Below are positions 1 through 10,683 of a stretch of DNA of 64,000 nt, piece after piece. The DNA is from Mercenaria mercenaria. Taxonomy: Eukaryota > Mollusca > Bivalvia > Venerida > Veneridae. The stretch's first letter is position 1. Each line of letters opens with the position of its first letter. A program made the translations under genes and the position numbers. The notes below the pieces were generated by a model. That model did no database searches and was not told where the DNA came from. It saw nothing but the letters and a program-made list of their open reading frames with translations. Location of the stretch: NCBI RefSeq assembly GCF_021730395.1, contig NC_069379.1, forward strand, positions 21,364,501-21,428,500. Reading direction: 5' to 3'.

Positions 1-420
1 AATGAAAAATGCAGCCCCTATTGCATACACAAGGTTTTTCTTTTATTTTAACAGGTGACTTAGTTTTCGAACCCCTATGACCCAGATTCGAAATTTGACC
101 TAGAGGTCATCAACACAAACATTCTGACCAAATTTCATGAAGATATGGTCATAAACGTGGCTCTAGAGTGTTATCAAGCTTTTCCTTTGATTTGGCCGGA
201 TGACTTAGTTTTAATCTCACATGACCTATATTAAAACTTAACCTAGAAATCATCAAGACAAACATTCTGACCTAGTTTCATAAAGATTGAGTCATAACTG
301 TGGCCTCTAGAGTGTTCACAACCTTATCCTTTGATTTGACCGGGTGACCTAGTTTTCATGACCCAGATTCGAACTTGATCTAGAGATCACCGAGACAAAC
401 ATTCTGACTAATTCTCACTT
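1..420. repeat. degenerate tandem repeat, about 110-120 bp period
   Basis: Three diverged units carry the phrases TGACCTAGTTTT or TGACTTAGTTTT, GACCCAGATTCGAA and ACAAACATTCTGACC. The first bases (GCAGCCCCTATTGCATACAC) match a second piece of the same family near 58250, so the window opens inside one copy. No coding signal. Bases 430-960 after it hold nothing I recognise. Confidence 0.75.
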
Positions 421-965
421 TTCCGTCGATGTTATACTGTAGCAATTTGTACAGGAGCATGCCTTTACTCGATATTGACGTGTAGTTATCACAATTATAA
501 CGGCCATTCAATCACAACACTTTTGAGTTATTCAAGAAGTGTATCAGTTCTTGGCCATGGCGGTTTCTTGTGTTGTCAAATATTTTGCATGGGGATATGG
601 TGTCACAATCAAATATCCTGTCTGATAATTAACCAATTCTGGCGTTGAAGTCGGTGCCATTAAACAGGTCATCAATGTCATTGTGAACTTATAGCTTTTT
701 CAAAAGATGAGCGAAAAATGACTGAGCGCCCGGTCCCGTGTTGAATTCTTCGGAAGTAGATAACATGAATATACAATGAAATAAGACCCAGTACCACGGT
801 TTTCAAAACGTAAATCAAGTATCCCATTGAATATCCAGTGATCAATCTATTTCTCACTAAAATACCAACTGCATCCGACTATTTAGGAGCGTCCCCTGGA
901 TACCTGTCCTGTTATCGCCAAACCATGAATCATTGTCTAAGTTAATACTCTCATCATTCTTCAAA

Positions 966-1200
966 TGAGCCGCACCATGTGAAAACCAACATAGTGCATT
1001 TGCGACCAGCATGGATCCAGACCAGCCTGCGCATCTGCGCAGTCTGGTCAGGATCCATGCTGTTCGCTTTCAAAGCCTATTACAATTAGAGAAACCGTTA
1101 ACGAACATTATGGATCCTGACCAGACTGCGGATGCGCAGGCTGGTCTGGATCCATGCTGGTCGCAAATGCACTATATTGGTTTTCTCATGGTGCGGCTCA
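966..1200. mobile_element. palindromic MITE, long terminal inverted repeats
   Basis: The 235-bp element is almost a complete inverted repeat. The left arm starts TGAGCCGCACCATG and runs through GTGCATTTGCGACCAGCATG; the right arm is its reverse complement, ending CATGGTGCGGCTCA. Arms are about 85-90 bp with a short middle. Each arm also holds a small hairpin around CTGCGCATCTGCGCAG. A 4-bp AAAT flank duplication is possible but weak. No transposase; non-autonomous. Bases 1205-2150 that follow hold no recognised feature. Confidence 0.75.
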
Positions 1201-2884
1201 AATGTGTTTCACATAAAGTAATAACATCCACAGCCAAAGCATTAATACTTCTAGTCCGAACCTCGTGATTTTCACGTGTCCAACCACATACATAAATATG
1301 ACACAATCGAATCGTGCCAATCCTAGTGGCCGTTGAGGCGGTTGTCTTGACGCTCGCGCGGCTGAATTCGGCCATTGGCGTCCACCCAGAAGTTTTTTTG
1401 CGTCCGGCGTCTGACGAAGAATAGCATGCGCGTTTAGCTCGATCAGTCGTGTGCGATTAACAACTTGTAACATACACTCCATTGTACTCAGCTGTGTCTT
1501 TTAGTTGCATTTTCTTTCTGAGAACTAGAATTTTCTCCTGAACAGTACTGAACGTTATTATCACTTGGCCTGCTTTATCCTGGAAACGCGATCGGAATCG
1601 TTCGGCTTTTGTGATGTTAACATGTGATGAAACGTCATGGCTAGAGCATCTAGCTAATATTTGGGAATGAGAATCTAACAAAAAATTTGCTATTGCGTTT
1701 TCAGACATTTTCTTTTTCACAATTATGACATATATTGTTTACTATTCTACCTTTTCCTATTAATATACAGCCCAGCAATGTATTACTGGAGAAAGATACT
1801 GCAGATCAATGTATTGCACTGATGACCCTATTATGTCTTGACATCAATCTGAATTTGAAAACCAGCCTCGCTAGACTATGACTGATTAATAGTGATTGAA
1901 AACAGCTATGATTACGCAAAGTAGCGTAAAGATTAAACAAAATAACACCGTTCGTTTTTTGTCTGGGAGTAAACCCCTTACGATTGACTATTCGCGTACT
2001 TTGATTTTTGTAATGGAATGTGATTGATACGCGCACCGATAACGAGTAAAAATATAAACAATTGAGTTAAATGCCTAGGAATCATTGAAATGAATGATTG
2101 TCAGCCAATTTTAGTAAAATAACTGACTGACAGCAAATGCTGGGGACTCTGTACGAGGGCTGCTCAAAAATAACGTAGACATTTCCTCTAGCTTTTATAT
2201 ATACTTTAATGAAGCAAAACAAAAAATATACCATCGTGATTCGCAATCTTTCTACTAAATTAAATTCACTGCAAATTTGGCGTGGTTATGATGTCACAGT
2301 CCCGAGTTTCGCCTCCTCAAAAATAGTTACTTACAAGAACCCGGCATATCTTAACGACGTTAACGATGTCTTTCCTTCATCGATATGCTTTCATTAAGTT
2401 CACATTAATCAATATTTGTAAATTTCTTTTATTAATTCTGATGGAAAATATCTATGTTATTATCAGTTGTTTGGTTAGAATACTAAAACAAAAGTATGAA
2501 CACTTATGCCAAAGATCTCAGACAGGGTGCACAACGTAAACATTATAAACAGTAATACTTACTTAATTAAAACATTGTTTACTTCCACCTCCCACGTCCG
2601 AATGATGACGTACTCTCGGTTCATGCCGCCCTGACGTGTTGCTTCACTTTGACATATTTTCTGACATACAAGTGTTCTGTCAGTGCGAACATTAGCAATA
2701 AAATTCAAATAATGAAAGATGAAACAAGAAGCTGCGTTCAATAAACGCTTGATGACCCCGGTGGCATCCTTGTCGATACAAAGCAACCTAAGTCCAAAAC
2801 GAGGTCAAGTTCAAGGTCAAACTGAGGTCAGATGATGTCTGAAGATGAGGAATGGTTACAGGTTACATCTGCATTAGTATCAAG

Positions 2885-3022
2885 TCATTGTAATAAGGGG
2901 TATTGATGCTAGACGAAACGGTCCCATTTGGTTAACCTCGTACGGACGGACGAACGGACGGACGGACGGACGGACAGGACAATCACTATATGCCTCCCGC
3001 ATCAGTAGATGCCGGGGGCATA
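2885..3022 (+). repeat. dispersed repeat with GGAC microsatellite
   Basis: The block runs from GGTATTGATGCTAGACGAAA through six or so GGAC units to GATGCCGGGGGCATAAA, whose last part is a small hairpin. The complementary GTCC tract at 25540-25565 opens another repeat of similar style. Non-coding. Confidence 0.6.
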
Positions 3023-3147
3023 AAAAACGACTGCGCCGGAAATGCGTAACTAGGGTAATTAAAACGTTCTACGCGCTTCGCCTATAAGATTTTTGTTTTA
3101 CAAAATATCTATGACTTAATAAGAGAAAGATTGCGAATTACAATGAT

Positions 3148-3559
3148 ACGGTGCCCCTAAAGTGACATGTTACACACTTTTTTTTCAAGTTAGGTAATGT
3201 GAGAATTTTTTTATTTCGTTTAAACGAAATAACTATTTCGTTTAAACGAAATCATTTCGTTTAAACGAAATAACTTATTTCGTTTAAACGAAATCATTTC
3301 GTTTAAACGAAATAGTTATTTCGTTTAAACGAAATCATTTCGTTTAAACGAAATAATCATTTCGTTTAAACGAAATCATTTCGTTTAAACGAAATCATTT
3401 CGTTTAAACGAAATAAGTTATTTCGTTTAAACGAAATGATTATTTCGTTTAAACAAAATGATTTTCGTTTAAACGATATAACTTATTTCGTTTAAACGAA
3501 AAGTCTCACATTACCTAATTGGAAAAAATGTGTGTAACATGTCACTTTAGGGGCACCGT
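3148..3559. mobile_element. MITE with 8-bp target duplication and a palindromic-satellite core
   Basis: The ends are inverted: ACGGTGCCCCTAAAGTGACA on the left and its reverse complement on the right, pairing for about 60 bases up to GTAATGTGAGA. ACAATGAT lies immediately outside both ends (3140-3147 and 3560-3567), so the target duplication is a perfect 8 bp, the length used by hAT elements. Shifting the boundary one base would give 10 bp, so the superfamily is inferred. The core (about 3208-3500) is an array of the palindrome TTTCGTTTAAACGAAA in more than a dozen copies separated by short A/T spacers. Confidence 0.85.
3208..3500. repeat. array of 18-bp perfect palindromes
   Basis: ATTTCGTTTAAACGAAAT recurs head to tail with spacers such as C, AACT, AGTT and AATC. 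Most copies are perfect; a few near the right end carry one change. Every unit is its own reverse complement, so the array can fold in very many registers. It is wholly inside the MITE at 3148-3559. Confidence 0.9.
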
Positions 3560-3804
3560 ACAATGATATGTCTTACATTGCTCTTTACACAATATGCGGC
3601 TTTTGACAGCAAAAGTCTATGTTATTTTTTAACAGCCCTCGTATAAGGAGAGGTATTAAGTTTATTACTGTAATTTCTTATCGACTGAAATCTTTCAAAA
3701 CTTGTGTAATTACTGAAATCTGGACAAACCTTGCTGTTTTCGATGTTCATCTTCAGTCTGTTAAAGAGCAAGTGAAAAAGATTCGGCGTAAATTACTGGC
3801 AGTT

Positions 3805-4013
3805 ACTGTGAAATAATTAATATTCGTGGGGGACTTTTTTTCGTAGATTTCGTGGTTGAGTCAATCCACGAAACTTAATCCGAACGAACAAGTATATTTC
3901 CCATTCATTTTGTTTTCAAAAGTTGAAATCCACGAATTCGTATCCCCACGAAATTGTCGTTTTCACCAAAACCACGGAATTTCATGCCCACGAAATTCAA
4001 TTATTTTACAGTA
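3805..4013. mobile_element. MITE with CTGT...ACAG ends, TA flanks
   Basis: The left end reads TACTGTGAAATAATTAATAT followed by TCGTGGG; the right end reads CCCACGAAATTCAATTATTT followed by TACAGTA, its inverse. TA at both borders suggests a TA target. The interior repeats CACGAA and TTCGTG motifs, giving internal pairing. Non-autonomous. Confidence 0.65.
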
Positions 4014-4189
4014 GTTAGTTTATATCCTGGAATAACGCCAGAGAAATCTGGACAGTTTTGACTGATTAAAAGTGTTTGAAAAATTAATTTTCATTTTCTT
4101 TACTAGAGAATTGTCGTCCGCTAAGAAAGTCAGTACACCGACAAACCGGAATAAATAATAAAGGTGCACCTAAACGGCCTAGGTATAGA

Positions 4190-4262
4190 CTCTGCTGTTA
4201 GCGAAGTGGTAGAGTGTATGTCTTATGTGTGTTAGGTCCACACTTCGACTTCCGGTCAGAAC
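4190..4262 (+). repeat. tRNA-like SINE head (degraded)
   Basis: An A-box-like TTAGCGAAGTGGTAGAGTG is followed about 30 bases later by a B-box-like CACACTTCGACTTCC. The stems are poor, so this is a SINE relic rather than a working tRNA. From 4265 to 5385 nothing else is recognised. Confidence 0.5.
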
Positions 4263-5389
4263 TTAAATATTGGCATTTTGTTACAGCATACATTTAAAGG
4301 TTTTCGGACTGTTCCAGAGGGTCTATAATTATTTAAGTGAACAGTAAGATCGACCATAGATTTGCAATCTAGATCACTGCTGAATGTAAAATGAAATACA
4401 CCCGAATAGAAAATATCCGATATATTACATTGTATGTCCTTCAGTTTCATTTTCTTGACTGCACATTTTTGGTTAAAATTCTACAAAAACATTTCTTTTT
4501 AAAAACATGCGGACATTTGCATGCATTTCGAAGCTTTTTAACTTCATATCTTTGTTTTGAAAAAAACAATAGGTACTTTCTCTACTGGTGGTTTTAGCAA
4601 ATATCGTGCAGGATTCTTTATATGAATGGCGTGCCGATATTAATATAAACACTCCATTTGATTTGAAATCAGCGAATTGAGACATCTTTCACACATTTTC
4701 TACCTAGTCAAGTGTGTGCATTAACAGCAACGTGTGTTTTCTTGGCGACTTTCCCACTAAAGTGAGAGATTTTCACTGCATCTTTGCTTGTTCTAAACAC
4801 TGTTTATGAATACAAATTTCAATAAAGAAGTGAATAATTATGAAAGCATTTTGTTTTGTATCCACCATATGTTATATTACGATATATTTCAAAAAGATAA
4901 GATGTTTAAGAGAGTAAGACAAACACTTTGCGGCTGTTAAATTACATTTTCATGTCATGTTGCATTCATCCGTCTGCAACATACGCAGTTACAGACAATG
5001 GAATGCGACTGAAACATTCTTCTAATTGTTTCGGCTATGTAATAGAGATTTTAATAACAATGGTTATTTTAGATATTCTGATATATTTGTATTTCATCAG
5101 CTTTTCATTCTATAGAAACACGGGATGCGACATATGGCAAGCATTGGTATTAGTCATTTCGAGTAGTTTTCCATTTTGATTCTTTGGCAAGAATGGCAAG
5201 AATTTGTTACTGCTTTAAAGATGCACACATCCCACTGTGTACTTTTCTAAAGCTACTAATGATAAGATTGATTTATTATTTTGTTTCTAAATTTATGACT
5301 ATTTTAAAGTATTAGTCTAAGATTAATAAAAACAGTTTTTAACAGCAATTCCCAAAACCCAGCAACCTCGAAACAAAGCCAGACAGCAC

Positions 5390-5475
5390 TAATAGCTTCC
5401 TTACCTGACGCTCAACATTAAGATGATAGTGCTAGACTGGTCAGCCCGGTGTCAGTATAATGCAAATCCACTCAA
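5390..5475 (+). repeat. SINE middle fragment
   Basis: The stretch containing GACTGGTCAGCCCGGTGTCA followed by GTATAATG matches, in reverse complement, the body of the SINE at 24370-24700. Head and tail are missing. No feature is seen from 5480 to 6160 beyond AT-rich sequence. Confidence 0.6.
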
Positions 5476-6166
5476 TCCCCACTGACAGAAACGTGAACAA
5501 ACGTCCCAAAAGGAAATAAACTTACATAGCTGAGAACTACAATTCAGTTGTGAAAGAAATTGTACTCTAAGGTATCCCATCCACAAATAGTTAAATTTCG
5601 ATACCTGGTGAACCATGCTTCTTTAGTATCATTTGAAAGAGTTGTGTCTGCTGAACAAGAGTTTGTAAATAAAATGACCATAAATGATAGGCAAGAGTTA
5701 TTTCAATCATGTATTTACACTATGAATTGATAAATATTACACTGTAATAACTGGATTTCTGTTGAAGTATAACTGAAAACTATAAAGTAAAAAAATAAAA
5801 GTTCTATAACATATTTCTGGTCATATAATTTATATTTTCTTTTTTCAGTAGACGATACACTTTCAAATGATACCAAAATTATATGAGCGTACCAGGCATC
5901 AATATTTTATATATTCTAATAGCACTGTTATATAGAGCTTGCTTATTTATGAATAGGACACCTTGAATTAAAAGCTATGTGCAACTTTAAACACACATAC
6001 TTGTTTACATGTCTGTATTGATTTTCTCAAGTACATACTTGCTATAAATTTGTTGATATCAAGAAGCAGCCAGTCTGTGAACAAATATCTTTCAAGATTT
6101 ACATTGAAGTTTTGTATCACATGCGTTTTATTCAAACATCCTGTCCGCCGCAGCTGTAACACAGAG

Positions 6167-6209
6167 ATGGATATTTCGAAGGTGTTTGTTGCATTATTCC
6201 TAGCTTTAG
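6167..6209 (+). CDS. cadherin-like secreted protein, exon 1 (signal peptide)
   Basis: Start codon and 14 codons encode MDISKVFVALFLAL, a typical signal-peptide start with a hydrophobic run. The exon ends one base into a codon at the donor GTGGGT (6210). Joining to the acceptor at 7680 restores the frame, giving ...ALGLTMVLG. This ATG is the only one near the hydrophobic stretch in this frame. The intron 6210-7680 is AT-rich with nothing recognised. The exon call rests on signal-peptide character plus splice phase, so it is moderately secure. Confidence 0.55.
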
Positions 6210-7680
6210 GTGGGTCATTTTATCTTATTTGTCTAAAACTGTATAAAATACAGCAATGTTCTTCTTTCATTCGTGTTGTGTATATGCAACATTTTTTCAT
6301 TGACTGCTGTTCGTTCCGGAACATATAGTTGCGCTCATGTCAGCTCGTGGATAATTTTCAGTTTGTTTCTCAAAATATTGACATCCAGTTCTAACACTCA
6401 AATGAGAGCTGGAAAGAAAATACAATGTCAGACATTAGATAATAGAAAATAAGAGAAAGTAATCGCAGTTATACTAACCTGGACCAGGTAATACATCAAC
6501 GTATTCCGTGATAATACTCTTCGAATTTATCATTCATTGACAATTTGTACTAGAGACAGTCATGCAATCTCGTGTTCTGACTTTTATAGTGAAAGGCAAT
6601 ATTTAAGTATGACAGCAAATCATGTAAGAAATAAATTAAAGACGCACTTTCGCTTTCATCCCTCGAGTTGTTCCTGCGACCTGACAGTAAAACTTCCAAA
6701 TCGTTATGGAACGGACAATAATCATTCCAATAACGGTTTAAAATCTAAAAACGTTTAATAATATCGATACCTTTATACACGAGATTTGTAAAGCTTGATT
6801 GAGATACCTGCTGTTTGCTGCATGCTCTTGAAATTATATGTAATGAAAATAGTTTATTTCATTGATTTTGGCAATGCCTACTGGACAGCAAATTTAGTAT
6901 ATAGTTACGTTTGCCATGTTATCGTATGAATAAAATATTCTGTGCAATAACGATTGTTCACATGTAAAATGATAAATATATCGATCTTGTTAGGATACGG
7001 TCTTCATTTCATTATGTTAACAATAATACAATCAATTGAAACCATGATCGACGAGATGAACTTATTTATATTAATATTTGAAAGCGAAAAGTATTGTCGG
7101 CAATGTATCGCAAACTTCATTTTATCTAGTTTCTGAAGACTATTAAATCTACATATAAATGTGTTTTGAATTAACTGATGTATTATATGTGTGTTTTGGA
7201 ATAGCAAAGGAATTTATACATTTAATTATGTTGTGAACGGAAGGAGATTTTATTTTGTTGAAGTCCTTTTACCTATATGGCTCATTTTAATAGAAATTCT
7301 GATTTTGCGTACGGCTTTGTACGTTTTCTCACTTCTTTTAAAATTGGAAAATATTGCGATAGCTGTCTAAGTGATATAAGATGGATAATTCAGAAAGTTA
7401 ATATAGAACAACTTGTTCCATATACCTAAAAATGCAGAGGCTAATGCAGCCTGTTGGGTAAACTATTTGTTAGAAATGTTTACAGGAAATACCAGGTAAA
7501 ACTCACAGAAGTTTTCACTGTTTAAATTAACTTAATTAATAAAAAAAAAACGACGACCGAAAACAAACATCATTGAAGTTTAAGTCTGTAGTAGAAGTGA
7601 TATTCAAGCCCTATCATTAGTTTCAACTGATTATCATAAAATTGATTTTAACAGGATTAACATACAATGCATTTTTACAG

Positions 7681-7802
7681 GATTAACAATGGTATTAGGC
7701 AATTGTCCACCACTGCAGATACTAAGATATACAATACGCAGCTTGGAAAGTGGGACTGAGATCGGGTCGATAGCCAATACCACTTTAGATCAGGATCCGG
7801 CG
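7681..7802 (+). CDS. cadherin-like secreted protein, exon 2
   Basis: Acceptor TTTTTACAG precedes the exon and donor GTATGT follows. It encodes about 40 residues containing the phrase SGTEIGSIANTTLDQDP, which follows the start of a cadherin repeat: an E-x-GT turn, a beta strand, then a D-x-D-like calcium-site segment. One cysteine pair member (NCPP) lies just after the signal peptide. The exon leaves in phase 0 and joins exon 3 without a shift. A duplicated ACAGGATTAACA at 7652 offers an alternative acceptor 27 bases upstream. Function by family: adhesion or recognition outside the cell; the partner is unknown. Confidence 0.6.
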
Positions 7803-7822
7803 GTATGTTTTATTTTTCAATA

Positions 7823-8035
7823 TTAACCCTTAGCTTGATTGCGGCAAGTGATTCTCCCTTTGCGACCAGTGCAGACCAAGATCAGCCTGCACATCCGTGC
7901 AGTCTGATCATGGTCTGCACTGTTCGCTATTCAGTCAGTAAATTTTTAGTAAACACCCCTTCAAATGATAAATGGTACTGCCCAAATTGGAAGATGGACC
8001 AGTTCATTATAGAAATTCAGCATGGTAAGGGTTAA
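7823..8035. mobile_element. MITE with TTAACCCTTA ends
   Basis: The left end is TTAACCCTTAGC and the right end GGTAAGGGTTAA. The interior shares TTTGCGACCAGTGCAGACCA and a CATGGTCTGCACTGTTCGCT run with the MITE at 966-1200, so the two are related. It lies about 20 bases after exon 2 of the cadherin-like gene, within intron 2 (7803-10193). Confidence 0.7.
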
Positions 8036-8387
8036 GGGATAGTACCTTGTCAAACTTCATTCGCTCGAAGTCGACGGCACCGGGAATCTTTTTTCTAGTA
8101 ATCAGTAGTTCGAACCATTGAACAATATACATTAAACTAATATATTTTGTTGCGACATGACGATGATTTCGAGCGAAGTATATTTGACTGTATATAGGAA
8201 ACAGTTACATCAACTTGGCTCTGAGGGGATAGTGATTAAGAGATTTAGGTAAACTAAATATAACTGTGTAACTGTAGACATTGATGACAGGAATTCACAT
8301 TATAAACAGTATGTATCTTAGAAAAACAAAGAAACCAGAAAACAATTACATGTATTTTATTTATGAAATAAAATATTGTTATCTTGT

Positions 8388-8520
8388 AATGTTATCATTC
8401 AAATGGTTTCATATCAACTGATTTTGTTATTTTGTCTGAGGCTAGTCGTTTTGGCCCAAAGCCCATACGACTGTAAGAGAACAAATATTAAGTCATATAT
8501 GAAATCTTTTGATTAATGAT
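8388..8520. repeat. diverged palindromic element (AT-rich arms, GGCC centre)
   Basis: The left half contains GGTTTCATATCAACTGATTT and the right half its diverged inverse ending TCTTTTGATTAATGATCAC; the centre is GTCGTTTTGGCCCAAAGCCC. It shares design and words with the cleaner palindrome at 8759-8893. Non-coding, in intron 2 of the cadherin-like gene. Confidence 0.5.
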
Positions 8521-8758
8521 CACTTTATATTTAAACTTCGTTTTGCTCCCCGCCCTCATGATTCACTCCTCTCTCTCTCTCTCTCTCCCCCACCCCCACT
8601 CATCCCCGTATTTTACCAATGAAACTGCTGGAATCATGTTTTATGATTTGTTAATATTGAACCTGGTTCTTTGATACTGACCCGGATAATTTTGTATTGA
8701 ATCAATTTGGTTATATGATATTCACAATTATCTTATATTGTGCCCAATGATGTAATGT

Positions 8759-8893
8759 TATTAATCAAGTGATATCATATTGGCCTTGTTATCTGTCCGA
8801 GTGTTGCTGTATTTGTCCAATGCAGAAGGCCGCGGGCCAATACGACTACCCGAGCACAAATAACTAGGCCAATATGAAGTCACTTGATTAATG
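8759..8893. repeat. 135-bp palindromic element
   Basis: The left arm TTAATCAAGTGA...ATATTGGCCTTGTTAT pairs with the right arm ATAACTAGGCCAATAT...TCACTTGATTAA; AAGGCCGCGGGCC lies near the centre. A (CT)n microsatellite sits at 8570-8590. A weaker third relative (ATTGGCCC words) lies at 9690-9860. No gene in 8900-10190. Confidence 0.65.
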
Positions 8894-10193
8894 ATGATTC
8901 TATTATTAATCAACTTTTTAATTCTGGCTAGAACGCGATAAGAATTATAAGCCAGTTATGCACATTCGTATCAAATTATTTTAGCATTATTGATTAAAAC
9001 CTGATTTTTTAAAAAACATCATCATTTTATTTAGTAAAACAGACAGGTCTGTGTATACTAGTAGATAAGCGTGATTAATTTTACAGATAATGTAATGACT
9101 CAATTCAATCAGCTATAATGGGACCTTACCATATTTATTTTCTCTAATGATTTCGCGAGTCATTAAATTTTGAGCTGTAATAAAACTGCTTTTCATGCTA
9201 ATTCCTTGCAGGCTGCAGGTAACGAGACACAAACTTTTACACATATGTGTAAATCAAGTAATACAAACGAACAATCACATATAACACACCCCGATGCTAG
9301 CTAGTTTCATTCTTATCCGAAATAGTTACAGCTGCCATCGCGTCCACTGTTCCCTGTATAATCCTTTTCCTAACTAATTGCACAAATAATTAAAACTATT
9401 AAAATATATGTTTAAGATAAATGTCATCCTTTAAAATAATTCCAATTTCGCAGAACTTCCAAAAATGTCAGAAATTTTGACAGGAGCTTGTTTTGGAAAA
9501 TGTACTACCAAAGCAGCCAACAGTATCGTTATCTTCTACACAGATAGTACATCCACCCAGTCACAGTTGGTTATTAACGTTTCATTTATCAGTTTATAGG
9601 TGGCATCTGTGGGCTAAATATGAAAACTGTTACAAATGTAATTCTTATGTAAAACAAAATGGCGCCGTTCAAAATTCTAACGGAAGTAACTTCTCCGTAT
9701 TGGCCCTCATCAAAATGCTTGAATTTTGTATTTGCCCTTTTTCGTATTGGCCCTGATTTTCTCATATTGGCTCAGTTGAGTTTGTTATTAGCTCAATCTG
9801 TTTCATATGACTTGTATAAATTACCTAATATTGTGTCCAATATTTCGTTGTTGAAAAATAATGCAAGGTTGAATATAGTTATCACCATTTTGCTAGCTTT
9901 TGTCTAGCTATTATATTTACATCTAACCATATATCTGGCAATGAAAATGTATAAGGATTGTTTTAAATTTGCTAATGTCAGCGTTTGTTTTAGCCTCTTT
10001 GATTGCTTATTTTTATAATACTGTATTATTGGATACAGTTAATCATATACTATGAGAAATTTGAAGTTGAAGGCGGCCGTTTGTTTTAACAACGTATTAA
10101 TATTTGCGTTTTATTTAGTATAAAACCCATTGTAATATTTTCCAAATTCTGAAACGAGTACTTTTTCATAATTAATAGTTTGACTTTTTTCAG

Positions 10194-10379
10194 AGGAGAT
10201 ATTGGGTACCTAGTCGCGAAGGTACAGACGGACTGTACTTTACATTCGACAGAGAAACCAAGCTGTTTTCGGTGGCAAAAACGTTACCAGAAAAGAGATT
10301 ATATACGTTTAACCTTGGGTTTTGGGATGGTTTGAAGAATACGGATACCTATCATATCGTGTATGTCACTGTTAATTAA
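10194..10379 (+). CDS. cadherin-like secreted protein, exon 3 (terminal)
   Basis: The acceptor TTTTTTCAG is followed by 61 codons and TAA. Residues run from RRYWVPSREGTDGLYFTFDR through KLFSVAKTLPEKRLYTFNLG to YHIVYVTVN. This matches the second half of a cadherin repeat: an F-x-(I/F)-D strand, the L-x-x-x-x-x-Y-x-L strand, a D near a turn and a closing V-x-V strand. With exons 1-2 it gives about 116 residues: signal peptide plus one domain and no membrane anchor, far shorter than a classical cadherin. A donor-like GTATGT at 10361 inside the exon leaves open that the gene is longer. No paralogue in the window. Confidence 0.55.
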   Translation, partial: RRYWVPSREGTDGLYFTFDRETKLFSVAKTLPEKRLYTFNLGFWDGLKNTDTYHIVYVTVN

Positions 10380-10573
10380 CTTTGAAATGCTGCTGACAAT
10401 AACAAAACATATATACAAATCCTACACAGCTTTGTTATCTCTTACACCAATACTTCATCAAAGACGTTCTTTACTGTTTAGTCCTTATTTTGTGATATTA
10501 TTAAATCTCTTTGTGATATCATTAACTCTGCTGAGGTTATCATATTTCTACCTCATGCATTCGGATAATATTA

Positions 10574-10683
10574 GTTACACTGCTTGTTGGTGACAGGATA
10601 CGGGATATACGCTGTCGAGGATATCCATATGGATTTTCGAGACAGCGTATATCCCGTATCCTGTCACCAACAATCTGTGTAAC
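10574..10683. repeat. 110-bp near-perfect hairpin
   Basis: The arms pair from GTTACACTGC / GTGTAAC at the base through TTGGTGACAGGATACGGGAT and its inverse, then ATACGCTGTC / GACAGCGTAT, around a loop of about 20 bases. It starts about 195 bases after the stop of the cadherin-like gene, so it may be transcribed in a 3' UTR. A weaker relative (GGATATGGAATATATCC) lies at 10798. 10690-12440 shows nothing else. Confidence 0.75.

Larger units (their letters stand above)
2154..3641. mobile_element. mariner-ended non-autonomous element, flanked by TA
   Basis: The left end begins CGAGGGCTGCTCAAAAATAA after TA (2152-2153); the right end is its inverse, closing with AACAGCCCTCG before TA (3642-3643). 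The ends pair over about 35 bases and pairing continues patchily inward: GATTCGCAATCTTTCT near 2240 faces AGAAAGATTGCGAATT near 3125. The TA duplication and CGAGGG ends fit the mariner group. The interior has a GGAC microsatellite (2940-2980) and no recognisable transposase. A separate element (3148-3559) was inserted into its right arm. Confidence 0.75.

Noticed and set aside
3208-3500. CRISPR-like array
   Set aside because: Spacers are 1-5 bases and A/T only, units are palindromes, the host is an animal, and the array is inside a MITE.
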